64,000 nucleotides of DNA, taken from positions 1-64,000 of the forward strand of contig NZ_JACHKT010000019.1 of NCBI RefSeq assembly GCF_014204325.1, in the 5' to 3' direction. Shown in pieces: positions 35,270 to 43,542 of the stretch; the first letter of the stretch is position 1; each line of letters begins with the position of its first letter. Origin of the DNA: Arcicella rosea (GTDB taxonomy: Bacteria; Bacteroidota; Bacteroidia; Cytophagales; Spirosomataceae). The notes under the pieces were generated by a model. The model was not told the DNA's origin, did no database searches, and saw nothing but the letters and a program-made list of their open reading frames with translations. The translations under genes were made by a program, and so were the position numbers.

Positions 35270-36306
35270 CAAAACAACCTTGGATTACCAACGCAAAGAT
35301 TGATTTATTGTTCATCATTGCCCCAACTTTTGTGGCATTAGCACTCGCTTTCATTTTTGCTCAATCTTACTTTTTCCATGAAACAACGCCACTGTGGGCG
35401 TGGGTAGTTTTTGTATTATTAATAGATGTAGCACATGTTCATAGTATGCTTTTCAAAACCTATTTTGATTCAGGAAGCTTTAAAAAACATAGAATACTTT
35501 ATACGCTGACTCCCCTACTCTGTTATTTCGCTTTTGTCTCAATTTATTGGCTTGCCGGTAGTGAATGGTTTTGGCGTATTTTAGCGTATTTAGCTGTATT
35601 TCACTTCATAAGGCAACAATATGGATTTGTTCGCTTGTATAATCGGCAACATTATCAGTCAAAATATTTAGATTTATTTGATGAAATCACCATTTACGGA
35701 GCAACTATTTTGCCAATAATCCACTGGCATTTGAACTCACCAAGAGAATTTCTTTGGTTTGTAGAACAAGACTTTTACTCATTTACTAACACTCAATATT
35801 TATCAATTATTAATTGGATTTATGCTGGATTAGTCGTGCTTTACATATTCAAAGAATCTTACTGTATTATTAATCATCAAGTAAACATTCCTCGTATTTT
35901 ATTGATTGCAGGAACAATGGCTTCTTGGTATTTTGGAATTGTATATTTTAACAACGATTTAATCTTTACTATTCTGAATGTAGTAGCTCATGGCGTTCCG
36001 TATATGTGCTTAATTTGGGTTGACCTTCATCAACGAAAAGGGCAAGTAAAAGGATTTAGTAGGCTTGTTTTCAGTAAGAATGGAGTATTATTTTTCATTC
36101 TTACCATTGTATTGATTGCCTATTTTGAAGAAGCAATTTGGGACGCAACCCAGTGGCGGAGCTACGATACACTTTTTTCTTGGGCATATTTTTTACCTAC
36201 GACGTTTTCAACAAGTGCTTTATCTTTCTTCGTCCCTTTGTTAGCTCTTCCGCAAGTAACACATTATGTTTTGGATGGTTTTATTTGGAAGAAAGGGTTT
36301 GAATAA
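35266..36306 (+). CDS. Polytopic membrane protein with conserved His motifs
   Basis: A 346-residue protein with about eight to nine transmembrane helices. Polar His clusters occur at helix ends: DVAHVHSMLFKTY, VFHFIRQQYGFVRLY, VAHGVPYMCLIW and LPQVTHYVLDGFIWKK. Such clusters suggest a metal-binding membrane enzyme or transporter, but no named family is recognised. The start overlaps the previous gene as ATGA. It ends the seven-gene operon. It is followed by 168 bp without a gene. Confidence 0.75.
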   Translation: MTKQPWITNAKIDLLFIIAPTFVALALAFIFAQSYFFHETTPLWAWVVFVLLIDVAHVHSMLFKTYFDSGSFKKHRILYTLTPLLCYFAFVSIYWLAGSEWFWRILAYLAVFHFIRQQYGFVRLYNRQHYQSKYLDLFDEITIYGATILPIIHWHLNSPREFLWFVEQDFYSFTNTQYLSIINWIYAGLVVLYIFKESYCIINHQVNIPRILLIAGTMASWYFGIVYFNNDLIFTILNVVAHGVPYMCLIWVDLHQRKGQVKGFSRLVFSKNGVLFFILTIVLIAYFEEAIWDATQWRSYDTLFSWAYFLPTTFSTSALSFFVPLLALPQVTHYVLDGFIWKKGFE

Positions 36307-36474
36307 TAGTATAATCTCGTGAAACACTATTTTTATGATAAGAATAAAACTTACTTTTTCAAATAGTAGGGTTGGGGTTGCTTCAACGCAAGAAAAACAT
36401 ATTAGAGTACCTTCATTTTTACATTAGTATCAAGCTTTTACTAAAATTTTATAGAGCTATTTTAAACGCCATAC

Positions 36475-36819
36475 TCATCCAATAATCTTCTTCCTATGCC
36501 CAGCACCCCAATCACTCAAAGTTCTTAAAACATCCTTCAAGGTTTCGCTATATGGCGATGCTTCATAAACAATACTCACGGGAGTGGTGGCATATACATT
36601 TCTAACTACTAACTCGTTTTGCTCTAAATGTTTCAGTTCTTGAGCCAATATTTTGGGAGAAATGCCTTCTACGTCTTTCATAATTTCATTAAAACGCTTT
36701 GGTGAATTTACCAAACTCAATACAATGGGTAATTTCCATTTCCCATTCAATACATACAAAGCATCTATTACATTCTTTAAATTACTTGTACATTCTGTTT
36801 TTGTTATTTCTGTTTCCAT
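36475..36819 (-). CDS. HxlR-family transcription regulator
   Basis: A 114-residue MarR-like winged-helix regulator of the HxlR group. Diagnostic stretches are the Cys10 near the N-terminus, LNGKWKLPIVLSLVNSPKRFNEIMKDVEGISPKILAQELKHLE (helix-turn-helix) and the wing with VRNVYATTPVSIVYE. HxlR proteins sense reactive electrophiles or quinones through the Cys and repress a divergent reductase. The divergent gene here is an azoreductase, which fits that pairing. Confidence 0.9.
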   Translation of the reverse strand: METEITKTECTSNLKNVIDALYVLNGKWKLPIVLSLVNSPKRFNEIMKDVEGISPKILAQELKHLEQNELVVRNVYATTPVSIVYEASPYSETLKDVLRTLSDWGAGHRKKIIG

Positions 36820-36840
36820 GATGCAATAATAATAGCTTTC

Positions 36841-36904
36841 CTAAAGGTAACCACTTTCCTTTGGGAAACTACTATCTTTTCAATACTTACATTTTTTACC
36901 TTTG
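36841..36904. promoter_or_regulatory. HxlR-azoreductase control region
   Basis: TACCTTTG at 36897-36904 is an exact -7 for the azoreductase (start near 36911). A similar minus-strand element, ctaaaggta (36841-36849), may serve hxlR. Between them is a loose dyad, gtaacc-actttcc facing ggaaactac (36848-36872), a candidate regulator site. No clear -33 box was found for either. Confidence 0.4.
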
Positions 36905-36931
36905 AGCCATTCAATTTTAAAAAAACAAAAG

Positions 36932-37543
36932 ATGAGTTCAAAGAAAATATTACAGCTTAATTCCAGCATAATGGGTGAGCAATCGTACAGCAGAAAACTG
37001 GGCAATGCTATTGTAGAAAAAATTCAGGAGAAATATCCAGAAAGTACAGTTGAACATTTGGATTTGGTCGAAAGCAATATTCCTCATCTTAGTCCAGCAA
37101 CGCTACAAGCGATGTTTACTCCAGCAGAGTATCAAACAGATGAATCCAAACAAAGACTTGATTTATCCGACAAATTGGTGAAACAATTATTTGAAGCAGA
37201 TATGATTGTAATTGGAGCTCCACTTATCAACCGTACTATTCACAGTTCACTAAAAGCTTGGATAGACCATATTACTCGCCGTGGCATTACATTTGGTTAT
37301 AGTGCAGAAGGTTTACCAATAGGATTTATAAAAGACAAAAAAGTATATGTTGCCATGAGTTCGGGTGGCATTTATACTGATGAGCAAGGCAAATTACATG
37401 ATTTTGTTGCACCTTATCTACAATCTTTTTTAGGCTTTTTGGGCATGACCGACCTTAGTGTATTTAGAGCGGAAGGGCTTCATGTACCTGTGGTGAAAGA
37501 TACTGCATTACAAAAAGGGATTGATAGTATTGTAATAGATTAA
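36932..37543 (+). CDS. FMN-dependent NADH:azoreductase
   Basis: A 203-residue flavodoxin-fold quinone/azo reductase of the AzoR group. ATG 36932 is preferred to TTG 36902, which lies in the promoter -7 element. It starts MSSKKILQLNSSIMGEQSYSRKLG (FMN phosphate loop). MIVIGAPLINRTIHSSLKAWIDHITRRGITF gives the flavin pocket (P-x-N-R type) and YVAMSSGGIY follows. It reduces quinones and azo compounds with two electrons, a typical HxlR target. Length matches AzoR proteins (about 200). Confidence 0.9.
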   Translation: MSSKKILQLNSSIMGEQSYSRKLGNAIVEKIQEKYPESTVEHLDLVESNIPHLSPATLQAMFTPAEYQTDESKQRLDLSDKLVKQLFEADMIVIGAPLINRTIHSSLKAWIDHITRRGITFGYSAEGLPIGFIKDKKVYVAMSSGGIYTDEQGKLHDFVAPYLQSFLGFLGMTDLSVFRAEGLHVPVVKDTALQKGIDSIVID

Positions 37544-37639
37544 TACCTTAAAACCCATTTTGAACACAAACAACTCCATTTTAAACACAAACAAGCTTTT
37601 TGAACTTCAGACCTTTGTGCTTCACAAATAAACAAAGCG

Positions 37640-38395
37640 ATGAATAATAAATTAGAAAACAAAGTGGTAGTGGTAACGGGTGCATCTAAAGGAATTGGTG
37701 CTGGAATTGCCAAACAAATGGCTGCATCTGGGGCAAAAGTAGTAGTAAATTATGCTTCAAGTAAAGAGAGTGCTGATGCGGTGGTTGCCGACATAATCAA
37801 TGCGGGCGGAAATGCCATTGCGGTTCAAGGAGATATGTCAAATCAAAGCGATGTAAAACGTCTTTTTGAAGAAACCGTAAATTTTTTTGGTGGTTTAGAT
37901 GTTCTGGTAAATAACGCTGGTGTTTACGGATTTTCATTATTAGAATCATTCACGGAGGATTCTTACCGACGCATTTTCGACCTAAATGTTTTAGGAGTAC
38001 TTCTCACATCCCAAGAAGCCATCAAAATATTTGGAGAAAATGGAGGAAGTATCATTAATATTAGTTCATTTGCGGGAACGAGACCAGAACCATACTCTGT
38101 TGTTTATGCGGCTTCAAAAGGAGCAGTTGATTCAATTACGTATGCTCTTTCTCAAGAATTAGGTTCAAAAAATATTCGAGTTAATTCTATTCGCCCAGGT
38201 GGTGTTTTTACGGATGGAGTCGCAAAATTAGGAATTGCAGAAGAATCCGAGGCAATTCAATCCATTGTTGTTAGAAGTTCTTTGGGACGTATGGCTACCC
38301 CAAATGATATTGGTAGTATGGCGGTATTTTTTGCTTCTGATGAATCAAGAATTATTACTGGACAAACCGTTGAAGTGTCAGGTGGTTTTAAGTAA
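37640..38395 (+). CDS. SDR-family oxidoreductase (FabG-like)
   Basis: A 251-residue classical SDR. TGASKGIG (13-20) binds NAD(P); NNAG is at 91-94; the tetrad is intact: N116, S142/S143, Y156, K160 (VVYAASKGAVDS). NSIRPGG and the C-terminal ITGQTVEVSGGF match FabG-like 3-oxoacyl reductases and glucose dehydrogenases. It follows the azoreductase after 96 nt and may belong to the same stress regulon, though a weak -7 (gacctttg at 37609) may drive it separately. Confidence 0.9.
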   Translation: MNNKLENKVVVVTGASKGIGAGIAKQMAASGAKVVVNYASSKESADAVVADIINAGGNAIAVQGDMSNQSDVKRLFEETVNFFGGLDVLVNNAGVYGFSLLESFTEDSYRRIFDLNVLGVLLTSQEAIKIFGENGGSIINISSFAGTRPEPYSVVYAASKGAVDSITYALSQELGSKNIRVNSIRPGGVFTDGVAKLGIAEESEAIQSIVVRSSLGRMATPNDIGSMAVFFASDESRIITGQTVEVSGGFK

Positions 38396-38422
38396 ATCAT
38401 AATCAAAAAGTAATGATACCAA

Positions 38423-38456
38423 GTAAATAGAGAAGTTTTCTCGCTTCTCTATTTAC
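38423..38456. terminator. Terminator after SDR
   Basis: gtaaatagagaag (38423-38435) pairs perfectly with cttctctatttac (38444-38456), a 13-bp stem with an 8-nt loop. It ends the azoreductase-SDR transcript before the AraC gene. Confidence 0.75.
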
Positions 38457-38472
38457 CTCATAATTTCATAAA

Positions 38473-39387
38473 ATGGAAAAGAGCCGTAGAAATATTCAAA
38501 CTATCAATTCAGTTTCGGAATTGCATCGTTTGCTTACTTTACCCAAACCTTTACATCCTTTAATTACTTTTATTGACCATTCAGAAGCTACTTCAATTCA
38601 AGACGAAGAAAAGCCAAATTTGCTACTCAATTTTTATAATATATCCATCAAAAGAAGCTTTAAAGGACAGTTAAAATACGGTAAAAACTACTACGATTTT
38701 GACGAAGGCACGATGTCATTCATTGCACCAAACCAAGTAATTAGCATTGATAATGAGGAAGATAGAAATAAAGATGGCTGGTCATTACTATTTCATCCTG
38801 ATTTGATTAGGGAATATCCGTTAGGAAAAGTCATCAAAAACTATGGCTTTTTTTCCTATTCGGTGAATGAAGCTCTTCATCTTTCAGACGAAGAAGAAAA
38901 GACCGTTGAGGCGATCGTTCGGAACATTCAAAAAGAGATAAATTCAAGGTTGGATAATTTTAGTCAAGATGTTATTGTATCAAATCTTGAACTGCTTTTA
39001 AGCTATTGTAACCGTTTTTATAGTCGCCAGTTTATCACCAGAAAAATGGCTACTAACGACCTTTTAACCAATTTTGAACGTATTTTAGAAAACTATTTTG
39101 CCAATAATGCAGATATGACACTGCCAACGGTCGAGAAGCTTGCCAGTGAATTGAATGTATCATCTTCTTATTTAAGCGATATGCTGAGAAGTTTGACTGG
39201 ACAAAATACCCAACAACATATTCACAATAAATTGATTGAAAGAGCGAAAGAGATTCTCATTACAACCGATTTAACCGTAAGTGAAATCGCTTATCAATTA
39301 GGATTTGAATACTCGCAGTCATTCAGTAAGCTATTTAAAAGTAAGACTAATTTAACACCCATTGAATACCGAAATAGTTATAATTAG
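38473..39387 (+). CDS. AraC-family transcription regulator
   Basis: A 304-residue regulator with an N-terminal cupin-like sensor (about 30-150; FDEGTMSFIAPNQVISI, then WSLLFHPDLIREY) and two helix-turn-helix motifs at the C-terminus: LPTVEKLASELNVSSSYLSDML and DLTVSEIAYQLGFEYSQSFSKLFKSKTNLTP, the second being the AraC signature. It follows the SDR on the same strand across a terminator, so it has its own promoter. The regulon is probably the neighbouring SDR and azoreductase genes; the ligand is unknown. Confidence 0.92.
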   Translation: MEKSRRNIQTINSVSELHRLLTLPKPLHPLITFIDHSEATSIQDEEKPNLLLNFYNISIKRSFKGQLKYGKNYYDFDEGTMSFIAPNQVISIDNEEDRNKDGWSLLFHPDLIREYPLGKVIKNYGFFSYSVNEALHLSDEEEKTVEAIVRNIQKEINSRLDNFSQDVIVSNLELLLSYCNRFYSRQFITRKMATNDLLTNFERILENYFANNADMTLPTVEKLASELNVSSSYLSDMLRSLTGQNTQQHIHNKLIERAKEILITTDLTVSEIAYQLGFEYSQSFSKLFKSKTNLTPIEYRNSYN

Positions 39388-39441
39388 AGATTCACATTGA
39401 TGTTTACAGGTAGAAGATTCTATAAATACTTCAAAATGCCT

Positions 39442-39507
39442 TGCGGAGAAAAACAAAGCTATTCTCCGCACATTATGCGGAGAATAATCGCTATATTCAC
39501 CGCATAA
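39442..39507 (+). promoter_or_regulatory. Dyad-rich leader of the Fic gene
   Basis: Four half-sites occur in 66 bp: tgcggagaa (39442-39450), ttctccgca (39462-39470), tgcggagaa (39475-39483) and the looser ttcaccgcataa (39496-39507). They form the dyad ttctccgca-catta-tgcggagaa and a longer imperfect dyad 39473-39507 (ttatgcgg facing ccgcataa). This layout suits a cooperative operator just before the Fic start at 39519. Confidence 0.5.
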
Positions 39508-39518
39508 TTTATTTTCTC

Positions 39519-40613
39519 ATGGGCAACTACATACATCAACAGGCTAATTGGACAAACTTTACTTGGGACGACGCTATACTTTCTGTGCCACTTGGCAGGG
39601 TTAGAAATCTACAAGGCAGACTCATGGGTAAAATGGAACAATTAGGCTTTGTTCTCCAGCAAGAAGCTTTTCTAGCTACGCTTACTTTAGACGTATTAAA
39701 ATCAACTGAAATTGAAGGAGAATTTCTTAATCCTGAGCAAGTCCGCTCGTCTTTAGCAAGGCGTTTAGGAATGGATATTGTTGGTTTAGTGCCATCTGAT
39801 AGAAATGTAGATGGAATTGTTGAAGTAATGTTAGATGCAACACAGAATAATCAATCCCCACTCAGTGATGAACGTTTATTTAATTGGCACGCTGCACTTT
39901 TCCCAACTGGTAGAAGTGGAATGTACCCAATAACGGTAGCAACATGGCGTACTGATGTTATGCAAGTGGTATCGGGTGCTATGGGTAGAGAAAGAGTATA
40001 TTTTCAAGCACCAGAAGCTTCAAAAGTCAATCAAGAAATGCAGGAATTTATCTCATGGTTTAATGGAGACCAAATGATTGACCCTGTTTTAAAAGCAGGG
40101 ATTGCTCACCTTTGGTTTATAACCATTCACCCTTTTGATGATGGTAATGGTAGAATTGCAAGAGCCATAACTGATATGCAATTATCAAAAGCAGATGGCA
40201 GTCGCCAACGTTTTTTTAGTATGTCGGCACAGATTCAGAAACAGCGAAATCTTTATTATGAAACCTTAGAAAAAGTACAAAAAGGCACGTCGGATATAAC
40301 TATTTGGCTTGATTGGTTTTTAGAATGTTTAACAGAAGCTTTACTCAACACCGATATAATTCTGGAAAAAGTATTAGCAAAAGCAAGGTTTTGGGAAAAA
40401 CATAGCAATACGTCATTCAATGAAAGACAGCGACTTTTATTAAATAAATTGATGGATAATTTTGAGGGTAAACTTACTTCTTCAAAATGGGCAAAAATAG
40501 CAAAGTGTTCGGCAGATACAGCCCTGAGAGACATTCAAGATTTAATGTCAAAAGGAGTTTTGCAGAAAGAAAATACAGGAGGAAGAAGTACCAATTATGA
40601 ACTGGTTTATTAG
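39519..40613 (+). CDS. Fic-family protein with winged helix
   Basis: A 364-residue Fic enzyme, which usually transfers AMP (or another nucleotide part) to target proteins. ATG 39519 is chosen over an ATG 26 codons upstream that lies within the dyad leader. An N-terminal auto-inhibitory helix has KSTEIEGE ([ST]xxxE[GN]), whose Glu blocks ATP binding in class II Fic proteins. The active loop is HPFDDGNGRIAR. The C-terminus carries a winged helix-turn-helix (SSKWAKIAKCSADTALRDIQDL), so it may bind DNA and regulate itself. It is the last gene before the right attachment site. Confidence 0.92.
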   Translation: MGNYIHQQANWTNFTWDDAILSVPLGRVRNLQGRLMGKMEQLGFVLQQEAFLATLTLDVLKSTEIEGEFLNPEQVRSSLARRLGMDIVGLVPSDRNVDGIVEVMLDATQNNQSPLSDERLFNWHAALFPTGRSGMYPITVATWRTDVMQVVSGAMGRERVYFQAPEASKVNQEMQEFISWFNGDQMIDPVLKAGIAHLWFITIHPFDDGNGRIARAITDMQLSKADGSRQRFFSMSAQIQKQRNLYYETLEKVQKGTSDITIWLDWFLECLTEALLNTDIILEKVLAKARFWEKHSNTSFNERQRLLLNKLMDNFEGKLTSSKWAKIAKCSADTALRDIQDLMSKGVLQKENTGGRSTNYELVY

Positions 40614-40751
40614 TATCAAAATGATGAAGCAAGTGTATTAACAGCTTTCAATAGAAAAAATTGGAGCAAACTAGAAATCTGATGATACTAGCTTTGCTAC
40701 CAGCATCAAAACATAGGGGTAAATATTTATCTTACAGAATGTTACACCCAT

Positions 40752-40769
40752 CCGTCCAGACCGCAAAAA
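40752..40769 (+). repeat. Putative attachment site, right (tRNA-Asp 3' copy)
   Basis: ccgtccagaccgcaaaaa is identical to 26646-26663 and in the same orientation. The bases after it (gcatt...atttctgagtactttt) resemble the tRNA terminator (atttctgggcttttt) with gaps. No tRNA body precedes it. It marks the probable right edge of a 14.1-kb insertion. The rest of 40614-40912 holds no gene. Confidence 0.65.
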
Positions 40770-40844
40770 GCATTCATTTCTGAGTACTTTTACTGTTTTA
40801 GGGGTCTGAGGCACTAACTTGCCTTCACATTCATTTTATAAATG

Positions 40845-40877
40845 ATAATGGACACCTCTTTTTGAAGTGTCCATTAT
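40845..40877 (-). terminator. Terminator of SusC/D-DUF3823 operon
   Basis: ataatggacac (40845-40855) pairs exactly with gtgtccattat (40867-40877), an 11-bp stem with an 11-nt loop. It lies 35 bp after the stop of the last gene of the minus-strand uptake operon. Confidence 0.7.
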
Positions 40878-40912
40878 TAAAGATTACTATATTAAACAGG
40901 TGTGATATTATA

Positions 40913-41638
40913 TCAAAGCTGAAGCCTTATTGTTTTTGAATAAAGAAGGTCAGTTACTCCAGTCGTCTTCACTCCTATACGTGCATAAATAAATCCTGTT
41001 TTAGATAACGTGACCTTTTGAGATGCAGTTAATGTTTTTAAATCCAGAAAAATACTGTTATTACCTACTGGCAAATTAGTAAATGCCTTTTCATATACTT
41101 TCGAGGTATTGTCAACAATTGATGTAACACCTAAATATATTACTACTTTTTCCAGTGCTGCCGTAGCAACAATTTTTTCAAGATTAAATGTTGCTTTGTA
41201 AGTTGAATCACTAAACTCATTGGCATAATTAGATAACCAAAAGTAGGGGGTCACTTCAAAATTAGCATTTGTTTTAGTTCCTTGTAATGAAAACCGGACA
41301 GTATCTTTGTTTGCAACCCACGGGCCTTTACCGGGTGTAATTACTAAGTAGTAATCACCGTCAAATGTATTGATTGTGTATGTACCATCTTCTTTACCAA
41401 ACATTTTGATATATCCTACATCCCACTTTTCGGGTCCAATCTGATTTAGCTGAAGCATATTTGTACCCGCAACATCTGACGCAGTACCCATCAGTTGTAA
41501 AGGTTGCCCTTTATACAGGAATTGACCTGATACAACTGACGTAGGATAACCCCAGTTATCAATTTCTTTGCTGCATGCTGTAATGCAAATCAACACAATT
41601 ATCATCAATGCTGAAATGCTATAGATATTTTTATTCAT
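40913..41638 (-). CDS. DUF3823 lipoprotein
   Basis: A 241-residue envelope lipoprotein; lipobox ITAC puts the lipid on Cys22. The N-terminal DUF3823 half (about 30-125; VSGQFLYKGQPLQL, DGTYTINTFDGDYYLVI) is a beta-sandwich. The C-terminal half is a second beta domain (ALEKVVIYLGVT...ARIGVKTTGV). DUF3823 proteins are companions of SusC/SusD pairs, probably as extra surface substrate binders in the place SusE/SusF take. It follows susD after 19 nt and ends the operon. Confidence 0.9.
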   Translation of the reverse strand: MNKNIYSISALMIIVLICITACSKEIDNWGYPTSVVSGQFLYKGQPLQLMGTASDVAGTNMLQLNQIGPEKWDVGYIKMFGKEDGTYTINTFDGDYYLVITPGKGPWVANKDTVRFSLQGTKTNANFEVTPYFWLSNYANEFSDSTYKATFNLEKIVATAALEKVVIYLGVTSIVDNTSKVYEKAFTNLPVGNNSIFLDLKTLTASQKVTLSKTGFIYARIGVKTTGVTDLLYSKTIRLQL

Positions 41639-41657
41639 ATCGTCCTAGTTGAAATGG

Positions 41658-43520
41658 TTATTGATTAGGATTGATTACAAGCTTTGGGTTATTGGTAATC
41701 CAAGAACTCTCGATAGTTCCATAATAATTTGTGATGGGGAAATACAAAGGGGTTGTTGCTCTTTTGTATGAGACTTGCTTTGTAAAAGCCCATTTCCCAT
41801 GGTTGGGGTCACCTTGGCTAACAACTTTATAGGGAAATAATGAAAACATTTGTGCGGTAGCATCTCCAGGAACACCATTCCAAAATGTATGCGCCAATCT
41901 CCATCTTTTAAGATCCCAGAAGCGATGGTCTTCAAAGGCGAACTCAACACGGTATTCATTCACAATTTTATCAAAAGTAAGCGTTGAAGTTGTTAAAGGT
42001 TGAATGCCTCCTCGGTCTCTAACAACATTGATATATTGAACAGCCAAAGCTGTTTGTCCTAATTCAAATGCTGCTTCAGCCGCTATGAGATATGCCTCAG
42101 CCATTCTAAAACGAGGCATCCACATCGCACTGAAAGTAGGATTTAAACCCGCACCAACTGTTTCGTCAAGAAATTTACGGACTAAAAATCCAGTTTTGTT
42201 CACATAGTTATTGGAGTTTGCAACAGGACCGTTAATAGATGTTAGTACATCTCCTGCATTGATACTTCCCGTTGACCCTGCATTTATCACATAATTACCA
42301 GAGGCATTTTTGTTGATTTGACCAGCCTGTAAACTTACTGCAAGATTACGGTAAGTGGCATTTGGCCAAATAACTGTACCCCAAAGTCTAGCGTCTTTTG
42401 CAGTAAAAGGGTCTTCTACGCTATTATAAAAAACATAGCTACCATCTGTATTATTTGTTTTGATAGCTGAATTGCTACCATCCTTGTTTTCAAAAGCTTC
42501 TACTAAGTTAAGGAGTGCTCCTAAGGCATTACCTTCTGTGTAGTCACGCAAGGAATAAGGCATAGCATAATTTGTAAAGGTGGTTACTACATTGGGGGCA
42601 AGCCTATCCAACGCCCAAATCACTTCTGTATTGCCAGCCTTGACACTCGTGGCTTTATAAAAGCCCAAGCCCGGATTAGCAGCATCTTTCTGGATTACAT
42701 ACGGACTTTCTGCAATCACCTTTTGTGCTGTAGCCAATGCCAATGTATAAAATGCTGTTGCACTATCTGCGGGTATGCCAGCCTCCCAACCCTTTGTATG
42801 CACGGTCGGAGTTTTTAAGTTTCCATATTTTGCAATGGAAGCAGCATAGATAGCCGCTCGGGATTTTAACATTAATGCAGCCCATTTATTGACTACAGCC
42901 GAATTGGTTGTTTTTGAAGAGGTTAGTCGTGGTATAGTTTGGTCGCATTGGTCAATAACATATCGGTATATTTGTGCTTCTGTAGAGCGTGGTACTCTCC
43001 AACCAGTAACATCTACCCCCGCTTGATATGTATAAACGGTATCGCCTATTATTGGCATCCCACCAATTGAACGAGCCATACTAAAATAATACCATGCACG
43101 TAAAAATTTAGCCTGAGCTTCCATATTTAAACGTTCGGATTCGGGCAAAGAAGGTAAAGATTTAGCTGTTGAAGAGTTGATTCCTTTCAAAAACTGATTA
43201 ATCCTTCTTACCAATCCATAGTCATATACTCTGTAAAAATTACGTGGTATTTGTTTTTCATCATCTGTGGTGGTGGCAGCACCATATTGAGCGTTGGCCT
43301 CGTCGAGTAAATGGTAAGCTCCATAGTCACCATTCTGTTGTCCATAATTCACAGAAGTATAAAAAGCCGCAAGAGTTGACTGAATCAAGGTTTTATCATT
43401 ATACACAACACTTTCAGGTAAATTGTTAACCACTTCTCCGTCAAGTTCTTTTACACAACTGCTTAAAGCTGTTGAAAGCAAGGCTAATATGCAAAATATT
43501 GTTATTATTCTATTTTTCAT
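41658..43520 (-). CDS. SusD/RagB-family nutrient-binding lipoprotein
   Basis: A 620-residue outer-surface lipoprotein with the lipid on Cys22 (LSSC). SusD-type stretches: LPESERLNMEAQAKFLRAWYYFSMARSIGGMPI, the tetratricopeptide-like helices, MWMPRFRMAEAYLIAAEAAFELG and VNEYRVEFAFEDHRFWDLKRWRLA near the C-terminus. It is larger than the SusD at 12639, with extra inserts. It partners the SusC at 43543 in the ECF-regulated locus, 22 nt downstream. Confidence 0.94.
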   Translation of the reverse strand: MKNRIITIFCILALLSTALSSCVKELDGEVVNNLPESVVYNDKTLIQSTLAAFYTSVNYGQQNGDYGAYHLLDEANAQYGAATTTDDEKQIPRNFYRVYDYGLVRRINQFLKGINSSTAKSLPSLPESERLNMEAQAKFLRAWYYFSMARSIGGMPIIGDTVYTYQAGVDVTGWRVPRSTEAQIYRYVIDQCDQTIPRLTSSKTTNSAVVNKWAALMLKSRAAIYAASIAKYGNLKTPTVHTKGWEAGIPADSATAFYTLALATAQKVIAESPYVIQKDAANPGLGFYKATSVKAGNTEVIWALDRLAPNVVTTFTNYAMPYSLRDYTEGNALGALLNLVEAFENKDGSNSAIKTNNTDGSYVFYNSVEDPFTAKDARLWGTVIWPNATYRNLAVSLQAGQINKNASGNYVINAGSTGSINAGDVLTSINGPVANSNNYVNKTGFLVRKFLDETVGAGLNPTFSAMWMPRFRMAEAYLIAAEAAFELGQTALAVQYINVVRDRGGIQPLTTSTLTFDKIVNEYRVEFAFEDHRFWDLKRWRLAHTFWNGVPGDATAQMFSLFPYKVVSQGDPNHGKWAFTKQVSYKRATTPLYFPITNYYGTIESSWITNNPKLVINPNQ

Positions 43521-43542
43521 TTAATTGATATTTTGAAGTTCA

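Noticed and set aside
26584-40769. Integrase or recombinase gene inside the island
   Set aside because: Every frame above 60 codons in the interval was read; none shows the R-H-R-Y signature of tyrosine integrases or a serine recombinase start.
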